Shown one piece after another: positions 27,536-37,810 of a stretch of 42,890 nucleotides of DNA (its first letter is position 1; every line of letters starts with the position of its first letter). This DNA comes from an uncultured Alphaproteobacteria bacterium (GTDB lineage Bacteria; Pseudomonadota; Alphaproteobacteria; Rhizobiales; Ancalomicrobiaceae): assembly GCA_937892955.1 (NCBI GenBank), contig CALBKH010000006.1:1-42890 (forward strand), in the 5' to 3' direction. The notes beneath the pieces are model-generated. The model saw only the letters and a list, made by a program, of their open reading frames with translations. It was not told the origin of the DNA and ran no database searches. The translations under genes and the position numbers were made by a program.

Positions 27536-30500
27536 ATGGCATTTCGCTTGCTTCGCGGACCGTGGGGCGCTCGTGCCCCGGTCGAACCGTGCTCGCAGGT
27601 CGCCGTGACTTCCATCTCGTCCCTCACCTCCCTCTCGTCCTATACGGCGACGCAGATCGCGGGGCTGAGCACGACCGACATCACGGACCTTTCGACCAGC
27701 GCCATCCAGTCGCTGTCGACCACCCAGGTCGAGGCGCTGACCTCGACCCAGATCGCCGCGCTGGTTCCCACCCAGATCGTATTCTCCGCGGTCCAGCTCA
27801 GCGTCTTCAGCGAGATCCAGCTCTCGGCGTTGGAGCCGGAGGACATCGCGGTCCTGACGACGACGCAGTTGCGCGGGTTGACGGCGACCGATTTCGCCGA
27901 GCTGAGCGCGGAGCAATTCGCCGCGCTCACTTCGACGCAGCTCGGGTCGCTCAACTCGATCCAGTTGCGCGGCCTGACGACGACCGAGGTCGCCGCGCTC
28001 ACCGCCACCCAGATCTCGGGGATCGGCTCCACCCAGATCGCCGCCCTCACTTCGACGCAGATCGGGGCGCTGACCACCACCGGCATCGGCGCGCTCAGCG
28101 CCATCCAGGTCGCCGGGCTCGGCCGCGTCGCGGTGTCGGTGCTGACGAGCGAGCAACTCGCCGCCTTCGCCGACACCCAGATCGCCGGGCTGACCACCAC
28201 CGCGGTCAAGGGGCTCTCCACCGAGCAGATCGGCGCGCTCACCGCGACCCAGTTCGGTGGACTGACGGCGAACCAGATCGGCGCGCTGACGACGACCCAG
28301 GTCGCCGCCTTCACCACCGACGAGATCACCGCGCTCACCGCGACGCAGATCCTCGGCCTCACCTCGGCCGACGTCGGTGCTCTGAGCGCCACCCAGATCG
28401 CCGCCTTCTCGACCGAGCAGATCGCCGCTTTCGGCACCACCCAGATCAAGGGCCTGAGCGCGACCCAGATCGACGGGCTCTCCGCCACCCAATTCGAAGC
28501 GCTCTCCGCATCCCAGTTCGCGGCGCTGACCTCGCCGCAGATCGCCGGCTTCGGCACGGAAGATCTGGCGGCGATGACCATCGACGAGTTCCGCGCCCTG
28601 ACCTCGACGGCGCTCGCCGGGCTCTCCGCGTCGCAGCTCGCCGGCCTCGGCGTCGACAAGATCGCGGCGCTCGGCACCACCCAGATCAGCGGCCTCACCC
28701 GCGCCAATCTCGTCGCGCTCACCGAGACGCAGTTCGCCGCGCTGTCGTCGACCCAGATCGGTGCGCTCACCACCACCCAGTTCTCGGGCCTGTCGAACGC
28801 CGAGATCGCGGCCCTGACCGCCGAGCAGGTCGCCGGCCTCTCGTCGTTCCACATCGCGGCGCTGACCACCCTCCAGGTCGAAGCGCTGACCGCCACGGCG
28901 CTGCAGGCGCTGACCACCCTGCAGGTACGCGGCTTCCAGACCACCGATCTGGCACTGCTCGCCACCGAGCAGGTGCGGGCGCTGACCGAGACTCAGATCG
29001 CGACCCTCAGCACCACCCAGATCCGCTCGCTGACCACGTCCCAGATCGCCGGGCTCACCGACACGCAGTTCGCCGGCCTCACCTCGAGCCAGCTGTCGCT
29101 GCTGACGGTGAACCAGATCCAGGCGCTGACCACCGGCGAGCTCGCCGCGCTCGTCGATACGCGGCTGGCGGCACTGACCTCCACCGAGGTCGGCGCCCTC
29201 ACCGCCACCCAGTTCGCCGCACTCACGACGGCACAGATCGCGGCCCTCTCCACCACCCAGATCGGTGGGCTCGACCGCTCCGACATGGCGGCGCTGTCGG
29301 CGGAGCAACTCGGCGCCCTCACCTCGACCCAGATCGGCTCGATCACCATCACCGGTCTCACCGGCCTGTCGACCACCGACATCGCCGGGCTCGGGGTCGA
29401 GCAGATCGCCGGGTTGAACGCCAACCAGATGGTGTCGCTCTCCTCGACCCAGGCGACGGCGCTGACCACCACGCAGCTGGCGTCGATGACGACGACCCAG
29501 ATCCGCGGCCTGTCGGCGAGCGCCGTCGCGGTGCTGACCGACACCCAGATCGACGCGCTGTCGACGACCCAGATCGCCGCCATCTCGGCGCGACAGGTGG
29601 TCGGACTGACCGCCGATCTCCTCTCCGGGTTCGACACCACCCAGCTCGGCGCGCTGACCTCGACGGCGCTCACCGGGCTCTCCGCCGCGCAACTGGACCA
29701 ACTGACGACGACCCGGTTCGCGACCTTGTCGACGACCCAGTTCCTCGGCTTCACCTCGACCCAGATCGCCACGCTCGACGCCGATCACGTCGCGGCGCTG
29801 ACCAGCGAACAGGTGGGCGCGCTCACCTCGACGCAACTTTCCGGTCTGCGCTCGACCCAGATGGCGGCAATGGCCTCGACCCAGATCGCCGCGCTGAGCG
29901 TCACCCAGATGGCGGCGCTGCCGAGCCTCGCCGTCTCCGGCATCACCGAGACGCAGATCCGTGACCTCGACCTCGCCCATCTCGCCGCGTTGAGCGGAAC
30001 GGCGATGGCGGCGCTGACGTCCACGGCGGTCGGCGCGCTGTCGGCGACGCAACTGGCGGCGCTCACCACCACCCAGTTCGTCTCGCTCGACGGCGGCGAT
30101 CTCAAGGCCCTCGGCGCCGACGCCTTCGCGGCGCTCTCGACCACGCTGATCGCGTCGCTCGGCTCCGGCCCGATCCGCGGCCTGACGGCGGAGCAGTTCG
30201 ACGCACTCTCGGCCGAACAGATCGCCGCCCTCACCTCGACGGCGATCTCCGGGCTCAACGCCACGCAGATCGGCGCGCTGTCGTCCGACACCCTCGCCGC
30301 CCTCACCACGACCCAGCTGCGCGGCCTCACCACCACCCAGATCGGCCAGCTCTCCGAGGGTCAGATCTCGACGCTGAGCGTCACCCAGGTCGCCGGCCTC
30401 GCCTCCACCCAGATCGCCGGCCTCGGCTCGACGGCGCTGTCGGCGCTCGGCACAGAGGCGATCGCCGCTCTGTCGCAGGCGCAGATCTCGGCGCTGCGCG

Positions 30501-33500
30501 CCACCGCACTGATCGGTCTCGCCGAGACCCGCATCCAAGCGCTGACCACCACCCAGATCGACGCGCTGACCACCACCCAGCTCGGCGTCCTGACCGGCGA
30601 CGAGGTGACGGCGCTGACCGCGACACAGATCGCCGCGCTGTCGACGCCGCAGCTCGGCGCCCTCTCGTCGACCGCGATCGGCGCCCTCTCCTCGACCCAG
30701 CTCGCCGCTCTCACCACCACGCGCATCGCCTCGCTCACCGCGACGCAGATGCAGGGGATGAGCGCCGAACAGATCTCGGACCTCTCCTCGACCGCCTTCG
30801 CGGCGCTGACCGCCACCGAGATCGGCGGCCTCACCGCCACCGTCCTCTCCGAACTGCCGGCGACGCTGATCGAGGCGATGTCGACGACGCAGCTCCGCGG
30901 CATGTCGGCGGCTCAGGTCGCGGCGCTGACCGGCGAGCAGATCGACGTACTCGACGCGCCCCGCCTCTCGTCGCTCGCCGCCGGCCAGATCCGCGGCCTG
31001 ACGGCGGACGAGGTGAGCGGGCTGACGACGACCCAGGCGGCGGCTCTCACCTCGTCGCAGATCGGCTGGCTGAGCACCTCGGCGATCGCCGGCCTGAGCG
31101 AAACGCAGATCGCGAGCCTCTCCACCACCCAGATCGCCGGTCTGAACACCACTCAGTTGACATCGCTGGCGACGACGGCGATCGCGGCGATGACCGAGGC
31201 GGAACTCGCGGCGCTCACCACCACGCAGCTCCGGGCGCTGACCAGTTCCGCCATCGGCGCGCTCGACGCCACGCAGATCGCGGCGTTGACCGACACGCAG
31301 CTCGCGGCGCTGACGCCGACCCAGATGAAGGGCTTCGGCGAGGACGTCCTCACGACCCTCACCGGCACGCGTCTCGGCGTGCTGACCGCCACCGAGATCG
31401 GTGGTCTCTCGTCCACCCAGATGGCCTGGTTGACCGAGACCCAGATCGCCTCGCTCACCACCACGCAGGCGCGCGGCCTGTCGGCGGTGGCGCTCGCCGC
31501 CCTCGGCTCGACCCAGGTGGCGGCGCTGACCACCACCCAACTCGCGGCGCTGACCACCACCCAGATCGGCGGGTTGCGCTCGACCACCGTCGCGGCGCTG
31601 ACCACCGAGCAGATCGGCGCGCTCGCCACGTCGCAGATCGCCGCTCTGTCGATCGCCGGCGTCGCCGGCCTCACCGCCGAACAGGTCGCGGCGCTCGGTG
31701 CGACGGCGGTGGCGGCGCTGACGGCGACCGAACTCGGGGCGATGACCACCACGGCGCTGGCCGGGCTCGACGCCACCGACATCGCCTCGCTCTCCACCCG
31801 CCAGCTGCGCGGTCTGACCAGCACGTCGATCGGCTCGCTCGAGGTCACGCGGTTCTCCGCGCTCGACACGAGCCAACTCGCGGCGCTGACCACGACGCAG
31901 GTGACCGGGCTCACCGCCGAGCAGCTCGCCTCGCTCGACGCGACGCGTTTCGCCGCGCTCACCGCGACGGAGGTCGGGGCGCTCACCACGACGCAGCTCG
32001 ACGACCTCTCGGCCGAAGCGATCACCGGCCTCTCCACCACCCAGGCCAAGGGACTGAACGCCACCCAGGTGGCCTCGCTCTCCACCGCCCAGGTGGCGGC
32101 GATGGAGGCGGAGGATCTCTCGACGCTGACCACCACGGCGATCGCCGGGCTCGGCGCCGATCAGGTGGAAGCCTTGTCGGCGACCCAGCTCGCGGCGCTC
32201 TCCAACGGGCAACTGGCGGCGCTGACAACCACGGCGATCGGCGGGCTCGCCTCGGCGCAGCTCGCGTCGATGAGCACCACCCAGATCCGCGCCCTGACCG
32301 CCACCCAGGTGGCGGCACTGGCCGAGGATCAGGTCTCGGCGCTGACCACCACGCAGCTCGCATCGCTGACCGCGACCGAACTCAGGGCGCTGAACTCGAC
32401 CCAGGCGACCGCGCTCGGGACGACCGGGCTCGGTGCGCTCGACACCCGCCAGATCGCCACCCTGACGTCGACCGCCGCCTCGGGGCTGACCGCGACGCAG
32501 ATCGCCGCCCTCGACACCGCCTCGTTCACGGCGTTCTCCGCCACGGCCGTTTCCGGCTTCGGTACGGCGCAGATCGCCGGCCTGACGACGACCCGGCTCG
32601 CCGAACTCACCACCACCCAGGTCGGCGGCCTGACCGCCACCCAGGTCGCCGCGATCACGACCTCGCAGATCGAGGCGCTCACCACCCGTCAGGTGTCGAG
32701 CCTGACCGCGACCCAGCTCTCCGGTCTGACCGCCGATCAGATCTCGGCGCTGAGCGTGACCCAGCTCGGCGCGCTCACCACCACGCAGATGGCGGCGCTC
32801 ACCACCACGGCGCTCGCCGGGTTGACCGCCGTCGAGCTGGTGTCGTTGGCCGCCACCCAGCTGCGCGCGCTCACCGCGACCCAGCTCGGGTCCTTCGCCG
32901 ACACCCAGATCGCCGCCCTCGACGTCGCCCAGCTCGCGTCGCTGACCACCACCGGTCTCGCCGGGCTCGGCGCGTCGCAGGTGGCGGCCTTCACTTCGAC
33001 GCAGTTCGCCGCGCTCGCCGCCGACCAGATCGCGGCGATCTCGACCACCGGCCTCGCCGGTCTCGCCCCGACCCGGATGGCGGAACTGACCTCGACCCAG
33101 CTCGCGGCGCTGACCACCACCCAGATCGCCGGCCTCGTCGACACCCAGATCGCCGGCCTCGACGCGGCGCAGATGGCGGCACTGACGACGACGCAGGCCG
33201 CCGCCCTGTCGGTGACCGGTCTCGACGGCCTGACCGCGGCTCAGGCCCAGGCGCTGACCACCACCGAACTGAGGGCCTTGTCCGCCACCCAGATCGGCTC
33301 GCTCAGCGAGACCCAGCTCGCGGCACTCTCCGCCGGGCAGGTGGCGTCGCTCACCACCACGGCGTTGCGCGGCCTCGATGCGACCGGGGTCGGCGCTCTC
33401 ACCGCCACTCAGATCGCCTCGCTCGACACCGGTCAGCTGGCGGCGCTCACCGCGGCGGCCTTCGCCGGGCTGACCCAGACCGGCATCGCGGCGCTGACCA

Positions 33501-36500
33501 CCGAACAGTTGCGCTCGATCCCGGCGACCGAGATCGGCGGCCTCGCCTCGACCCAGGCGGCGGCGTTGACCACCGAGCAGATCGCCGGGCTGACCACCAC
33601 CCAGGTGGCGGCGCTGTCGGCGACCGCCCTCGACGGCCTGAGCGCGTCCCAGCTCGAAGCCCTCTCCGCCACGCAGGTGGCGACGATCGGCTCCGCCCAG
33701 CTCGGCTCGCTCGACACCACCCAGGTCGCGGCGCTGTCGACCGACCAGATCGCGGCGCTGACCACCACGGCGCTCGCCGGCCTGAGCGCGACGCAAGTGG
33801 GTGACCTGTCGCTCGCCCAGCTCGCCCGGCTCACCGGCACGCAGATCGCCGCTCTCACCGCCACCGCGGCGAGCGGCTTCACCGAGACCGAACTCGCGGC
33901 ACTCACCACAGCCCAGCTCACGGCGCTCACCGCCACCGAGATCGGCGGCCTCACCACCGGCCAGATCGGCGCGCTCTCGGCGACGCAGATCTCGGCGCTG
34001 TCGACCACCCAGTTGAAGGGCCTGACCCCGACCGGGATCGCGGCGCTCGGCGCGACCCAGGTGGCGGCGCTCACCACCACCCAGCTCGCCGGGCTCTCCT
34101 CCACCCAGGTGCGCAGCCTGACCTCGGCGCAGACCGCGGTGCTCGACGCGCCCCGCCTCGCCGCGCTCACGACCACCCAGATCGCCGCGATCTCCGCCGC
34201 CGGCATCGACGGGCTGACCACCACGGCGATCGGTTCGCTTTCGACGACGCAAGCCGCGGCACTCGCCTCGAGCCAGATCGCGGCGCTCGACGCCACGGCG
34301 CTGGCGGCGCTCACCACCACCCAGATCGGGGTGCTGACCACCACCGGCATCAAAGGCCTGACCGAGACGCAGGTTTCCGAACTGGCGCTCGATCAATTGG
34401 CGGCGCTGGCCACCACCCAGATCGCAGCGTTGACGACCAGCGCCGTGCGCGGCCTGACCGCGATCGAGCTCGCGGCGCTGACCTCCACCCAGCTCGGCGC
34501 CCTGGCGACGACCGAGGTCGCGGCGCTCACCGCCGGTCAGGTCGAGGCGCTCGGCACCGCGCAGCTCGGACGCCTCACCACCACGCAGATCTCGGCGCTG
34601 TCGACGACCGGCATCGCCGGCCTGACGACGACGCAGATCGCGTCGCTCGCCACCTCGCAGGTGGCGGCGCTGACCACCACCGAGCTGCGGGCGCTCACCG
34701 AGACGCAGATCGCCGCCTTCTCGACCGGCCAGATCGATCGCCTCGCCGCGACCCAGATCGCCGGGCTCGACGGCACCCAGCTCGCGGCACTGACCGAGAG
34801 CCAGTTCGACGAATTCTCCACCACCCAGGTCGCCGCCATCTCGGCGTCGGCGATCGGGGCGTTGACGACGACGCAGGTCGCCGGCCTCGCCGATACCCAG
34901 CTCGCCGCGTTGACCGCTGCCGAGATGGCCGGGCTCGCCGACACCCAGGTGGCGGCGCTGGCGGCGACGCAGATCGCCTCGCTCTCGACCACCCAGATCC
35001 GTGGCCTCGGCGCCGACGGCATCGAGGCCTTCTCGACGAGCCAGATCGCCGCGCTGTCCACCACGCAGCTCGCCGCCCTGGTCTCGACCCAGCTCGCGGC
35101 GCTGGCCGACACCCAGGTCGCGGCGCTCGGGTCGGCCGGCATCGCCGCCTTGTCGACGAGCCAGCTCGCGGCTCTCTCGACCACCGGGATCGAGGCGCTG
35201 ACCACGGCGGAGATCGAGGCGCTCTCGACCACCCGCATCACCGGCCTCACCGCGACGCAACTCGGGGCGCTGGCGACCGCCCAAGTGGCGGCACTGACGA
35301 CGACCCAGCTCGGGGCGCTGACCACCACCCAGATCGGCGGTCTCGGCGAGACCCAGGTGGCGGGGCTCTCGGCGACGCAGCTTTCGGCCTTCTCGACGAC
35401 CCAGCTCGCCGCTCTCGACGGCGAGGGCGTTCGCGGCCTGACGTCCACGGCGATCGCGGCGATGACCACGTCGCAGCTCGGGGCGCTGTCGGCGACGGCG
35501 ATCGCCGGGCTCACCACCACGCAGATCCGGGCGCTCACCGAGACCGGCATCGCCTCGCTCTCGACCACCCAGATCCGCTCACTGACCGCCACCGAGGCGG
35601 GGGCGCTGACCGCGACCCAACTCGCCGCCCTCGGCACCCGTCAGATCTCGGCGCTCGCCACCGCGGCGGTCGGCGGCCTGACCTCGACCGGTCTCGCCGA
35701 TCTGACGACGACGCAACTCGGGGCGATGACCACCACCCAGCTGGCGGCGATCTCGACCACGGCGATCGCCGGGCTCGGCCTCGACGATCTGGCGGTGCTC
35801 ACCACCCGCCAGCTCGCCGCCTTCGGCTCGGAACAGATCGGCGCGCTGACGACGACCCAGATCGCCGGCCTCGACACGACGCGGCTCGCAGCGCTCACCT
35901 CGACCGAGATCGCCGGCCTGACCTCGACCCAGGTCGCGACCCTCGATGCCACCCAGCTCGCCGGGTTGGCGACGACCCAGATCGCGGCGCTGTCGACGAC
36001 GGCATTGCACGGTCTCGACGCCACCGATCTCGCCGGTCTCTCGGCGGCGCAGTTCGCGGCGTTGACGGCGGGCCAGGTCGGCGGCCTCGCCACCACGCAG
36101 ATCGCCGCCCTCTCCGAGACCCGCCTCGGCGAGCTGACCACCACGCAGATCGGCGGCCTGACTTCGACCGAGATCGGCGCGCTCTCCGAGACCCAGATCG
36201 GCGCCCTCGGCACCCGCCAGATCGCGGCGCTGACCACCACGGCGCTGCAGGGCCTCACCGCGAGCCGGATCGACGACCTCACCACGACGCAACTCGCGGC
36301 GCTCACCACCACCCAGATCGCCGGTATCGGCACAGACGCGGTCATCGGCCTCACCGCGACCGAGCTGGCGGCGCTCACCACCACGCAGCTGCGGGCGCTG
36401 ACCTCGACACGTATCGGCGCACTCACCACGACGCAGATCGCCTCGCTCACGACGAACCGCATCGCCGATCTGACGACGACCCAACTCGCCGGGCTGGTCG

Positions 36501-37810
36501 ACACCCAGGTCGCCGCGCTCTCGGCCCCGCAGCTCGCGGCGCTGACCACGACGGCGGTCGCGGCGCTGTCGGCGACCGGCCTCGAGGGGTTGAGCGTCAC
36601 CCAATACGCGGCGCTCACCGACGCCCAGGCGACGGCGTTGACGGCGGATCAGATCGGTGCGCTCGCCTCGACGACGATCGCCGGTCTTTCGGCGACCGAA
36701 CTCGCGGCGCTCACCTCCACCCAGTTCACGGCGCTGACGGGGACGCAGCTCGGCGCATTGACCACGACGCAGATCGCCGGGTTCGACACGACGCGCCTCG
36801 GTCAGCTGTCGGCGACCGCGATCGCAGGCCTCGCCTCGACCCAGGTGGCGGCACTGACGACGACGCAGCTCGCGGCGCTCTCGACCACCCAGGTCGCCGC
36901 GCTCTCCGCGGCGGGCGCTTCCGGGTTGACCGCCGATCAGGTGGCGGCGCTCAGCGACGAACAGGTCGCGGCGCTGACCGCGACCGAACTGTCCGGCCTC
37001 ACCGCGACCGGCGTCGCCGGGCTTTCGACCTGGGATCTGGCGGCGCTGAGCGAAGACCAGTTCGCGGCGCTCTCTGCCTCCGGCATCACCGGCCTCACCG
37101 CCACCCAGATCGCCTCGCTCGGCACCACGCGTATCGCCGAACTGAGCGAGACGGCGCTCTCCGGCCTCTCGGCGACGCAGATCGCCTCGCTGACCGATCG
37201 CCAGTTCGGCGCGCTGACCTCGACGATGATCGGATCGCTGTCGACCGCGGCGGTCGCCGGGCTCACGCCGACCCAGATCGATCTTTTGACCGCCACCCAG
37301 ATCGCCGGCCTCTCGTCGGCCCAGATCGGCGCGATCTCGCTCACCGGCATCGCCGAACTCGAGGGCGACGACATCGCGGCGATGACTCTCGAGCAGCTGA
37401 CCGGCCTCGTCCGTATGCAGCTCAGGGCGCTGACCTCGACCCAGCTCGCCGCCTTCACGTCGACGCAGCTCGCGGCGATGACCTCGACGCAGATCTCGAG
37501 CCTCACCTCGACCGAGATCAACCAGCTGAGCCTCGCCCAGTTCGCGGCGCTGAGCTCGGCACAGGTCGCGGCGCTGTCGCCGATCCAGCTCGACCTCCTC
37601 GACGCCACCCACATGGCGGCGCTCTCCGCCGTCCAGCTCTCAGGTCTGACGACCACGACCATCTCGGCACTGCCGACGTCCTTCGTAGTGGAGCTGTCGA
37701 CGAACCAGATCGAGGCGCTGAACGCCACGCAAATTGACGCCTTCACCACGACTCAGATAGCCAGCATGACGGCCGAGCAGATCGACGCGATGGTGACGGC
37801 GATCTCGTGA
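27536..37810 (+). CDS. Giant octapeptide-repeat protein (about 3,400 residues)
   Basis: A single uninterrupted frame encodes up to 3,424 residues. After a short non-repetitive start, residues 41-3415 are tandem octapeptides of consensus [ILV]-x-[AG]-L-[TS]-x-T-Q; typical units are IAALTTTQ, VAGLSATQ and LRALTSTQ. The arithmetic (421 units of eight plus one of seven, IVFSAVQ at 81-87) fills the region exactly, so the register is never lost. The chain ends in the same pattern (ASMTAEQIDAMVTAIS) without a visible barrel, anchor or RTX motif, and no signal peptide is evident. Lys, Cys and aromatics are very rare; Thr, Ser, Ala, Leu, Ile and Gln dominate. The ATG at 27536 has no ribosome site; the GTG at 27605 (VTSISSLTSLSS), which begins directly with repeat-like sequence, may be the true start. 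I do not recognise a named family. It is followed by an O-GlcNAc-transferase-like gene. Function is unknown; a glycosylated scaffold, adhesin or beta-solenoid are inferences. Confidence 0.85.
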   Translation: MAFRLLRGPWGARAPVEPCSQVAVTSISSLTSLSSYTATQIAGLSTTDITDLSTSAIQSLSTTQVEALTSTQIAALVPTQIVFSAVQLSVFSEIQLSALEPEDIAVLTTTQLRGLTATDFAELSAEQFAALTSTQLGSLNSIQLRGLTTTEVAALTATQISGIGSTQIAALTSTQIGALTTTGIGALSAIQVAGLGRVAVSVLTSEQLAAFADTQIAGLTTTAVKGLSTEQIGALTATQFGGLTANQIGALTTTQVAAFTTDEITALTATQILGLTSADVGALSATQIAAFSTEQIAAFGTTQIKGLSATQIDGLSATQFEALSASQFAALTSPQIAGFGTEDLAAMTIDEFRALTSTALAGLSASQLAGLGVDKIAALGTTQISGLTRANLVALTETQFAALSSTQIGALTTTQFSGLSNAEIAALTAEQVAGLSSFHIAALTTLQVEALTATALQALTTLQVRGFQTTDLALLATEQVRALTETQIATLSTTQIRSLTTSQIAGLTDTQFAGLTSSQLSLLTVNQIQALTTGELAALVDTRLAALTSTEVGALTATQFAALTTAQIAALSTTQIGGLDRSDMAALSAEQLGALTSTQIGSITITGLTGLSTTDIAGLGVEQIAGLNANQMVSLSSTQATALTTTQLASMTTTQIRGLSASAVAVLTDTQIDALSTTQIAAISARQVVGLTADLLSGFDTTQLGALTSTALTGLSAAQLDQLTTTRFATLSTTQFLGFTSTQIATLDADHVAALTSEQVGALTSTQLSGLRSTQMAAMASTQIAALSVTQMAALPSLAVSGITETQIRDLDLAHLAALSGTAMAALTSTAVGALSATQLAALTTTQFVSLDGGDLKALGADAFAALSTTLIASLGSGPIRGLTAEQFDALSAEQIAALTSTAISGLNATQIGALSSDTLAALTTTQLRGLTTTQIGQLSEGQISTLSVTQVAGLASTQIAGLGSTALSALGTEAIAALSQAQISALRATALIGLAETRIQALTTTQIDALTTTQLGVLTGDEVTALTATQIAALSTPQLGALSSTAIGALSSTQLAALTTTRIASLTATQMQGMSAEQISDLSSTAFAALTATEIGGLTATVLSELPATLIEAMSTTQLRGMSAAQVAALTGEQIDVLDAPRLSSLAAGQIRGLTADEVSGLTTTQAAALTSSQIGWLSTSAIAGLSETQIASLSTTQIAGLNTTQLTSLATTAIAAMTEAELAALTTTQLRALTSSAIGALDATQIAALTDTQLAALTPTQMKGFGEDVLTTLTGTRLGVLTATEIGGLSSTQMAWLTETQIASLTTTQARGLSAVALAALGSTQVAALTTTQLAALTTTQIGGLRSTTVAALTTEQIGALATSQIAALSIAGVAGLTAEQVAALGATAVAALTATELGAMTTTALAGLDATDIASLSTRQLRGLTSTSIGSLEVTRFSALDTSQLAALTTTQVTGLTAEQLASLDATRFAALTATEVGALTTTQLDDLSAEAITGLSTTQAKGLNATQVASLSTAQVAAMEAEDLSTLTTTAIAGLGADQVEALSATQLAALSNGQLAALTTTAIGGLASAQLASMSTTQIRALTATQVAALAEDQVSALTTTQLASLTATELRALNSTQATALGTTGLGALDTRQIATLTSTAASGLTATQIAALDTASFTAFSATAVSGFGTAQIAGLTTTRLAELTTTQVGGLTATQVAAITTSQIEALTTRQVSSLTATQLSGLTADQISALSVTQLGALTTTQMAALTTTALAGLTAVELVSLAATQLRALTATQLGSFADTQIAALDVAQLASLTTTGLAGLGASQVAAFTSTQFAALAADQIAAISTTGLAGLAPTRMAELTSTQLAALTTTQIAGLVDTQIAGLDAAQMAALTTTQAAALSVTGLDGLTAAQAQALTTTELRALSATQIGSLSETQLAALSAGQVASLTTTALRGLDATGVGALTATQIASLDTGQLAALTAAAFAGLTQTGIAALTTEQLRSIPATEIGGLASTQAAALTTEQIAGLTTTQVAALSATALDGLSASQLEALSATQVATIGSAQLGSLDTTQVAALSTDQIAALTTTALAGLSATQVGDLSLAQLARLTGTQIAALTATAASGFTETELAALTTAQLTALTATEIGGLTTGQIGALSATQISALSTTQLKGLTPTGIAALGATQVAALTTTQLAGLSSTQVRSLTSAQTAVLDAPRLAALTTTQIAAISAAGIDGLTTTAIGSLSTTQAAALASSQIAALDATALAALTTTQIGVLTTTGIKGLTETQVSELALDQLAALATTQIAALTTSAVRGLTAIELAALTSTQLGALATTEVAALTAGQVEALGTAQLGRLTTTQISALSTTGIAGLTTTQIASLATSQVAALTTTELRALTETQIAAFSTGQIDRLAATQIAGLDGTQLAALTESQFDEFSTTQVAAISASAIGALTTTQVAGLADTQLAALTAAEMAGLADTQVAALAATQIASLSTTQIRGLGADGIEAFSTSQIAALSTTQLAALVSTQLAALADTQVAALGSAGIAALSTSQLAALSTTGIEALTTAEIEALSTTRITGLTATQLGALATAQVAALTTTQLGALTTTQIGGLGETQVAGLSATQLSAFSTTQLAALDGEGVRGLTSTAIAAMTTSQLGALSATAIAGLTTTQIRALTETGIASLSTTQIRSLTATEAGALTATQLAALGTRQISALATAAVGGLTSTGLADLTTTQLGAMTTTQLAAISTTAIAGLGLDDLAVLTTRQLAAFGSEQIGALTTTQIAGLDTTRLAALTSTEIAGLTSTQVATLDATQLAGLATTQIAALSTTALHGLDATDLAGLSAAQFAALTAGQVGGLATTQIAALSETRLGELTTTQIGGLTSTEIGALSETQIGALGTRQIAALTTTALQGLTASRIDDLTTTQLAALTTTQIAGIGTDAVIGLTATELAALTTTQLRALTSTRIGALTTTQIASLTTNRIADLTTTQLAGLVDTQVAALSAPQLAALTTTAVAALSATGLEGLSVTQYAALTDAQATALTADQIGALASTTIAGLSATELAALTSTQFTALTGTQLGALTTTQIAGFDTTRLGQLSATAIAGLASTQVAALTTTQLAALSTTQVAALSAAGASGLTADQVAALSDEQVAALTATELSGLTATGVAGLSTWDLAALSEDQFAALSASGITGLTATQIASLGTTRIAELSETALSGLSATQIASLTDRQFGALTSTMIGSLSTAAVAGLTPTQIDLLTATQIAGLSSAQIGAISLTGIAELEGDDIAAMTLEQLTGLVRMQLRALTSTQLAAFTSTQLAAMTSTQISSLTSTEINQLSLAQFAALSSAQVAALSPIQLDLLDATHMAALSAVQLSGLTTTTISALPTSFVVELSTNQIEALNATQIDAFTTTQIASMTAEQIDAMVTAIS
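27656..37780 (+). repeat. About 422 tandem 24-bp coding repeats
   Basis: The DNA has a strict 24-bp period for about 10.1 kb, each unit one octapeptide. Synonymous codons are well mixed between units (ACC/ACG/ACA for Thr, CTC/CTG/TTG for Leu), so the protein pattern is conserved better than the DNA. This indicates an old array kept by selection rather than recent slippage. The period is a multiple of three and the units lack stops in other frames, so long meaningless antisense frames exist across the array. No strict higher-order period was seen by eye. Confidence 0.9.

Noticed and set aside
26387..35284. Antisense open frame of 2,965 codons through the repeat array that joins the isomerase gene in frame
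   Set aside because: The 24-bp period is a multiple of three and its units lack stops in this frame, so openness is automatic. The translation is a low-complexity Gly/Arg/Asp-rich string, while the plus frame has a well-formed octapeptide pattern and codon use; the isomerase has its own family-typical start at 27175.
35579..37612. Second long antisense frame in the repeat array
   Set aside because: Same artefact of the stop-free repeat period; composition is Arg/Gly-rich with no protein family features.
27656..37780. Tandem repeats considered as a CRISPR array or satellite DNA
   Set aside because: Repeats are contiguous with no unique spacers, strictly in one coding frame, and conserved at protein rather than DNA level.
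27656..37780. TAL-effector or RTX-toxin interpretation of the repeats
   Set aside because: Units are 8 residues, not 33-35, and lack variable di-residues; there is no GGxGxDxUx nonapeptide or calcium-binding Asp pattern. LTxxQ resemblance to TAL helix starts is too short to mean homology.
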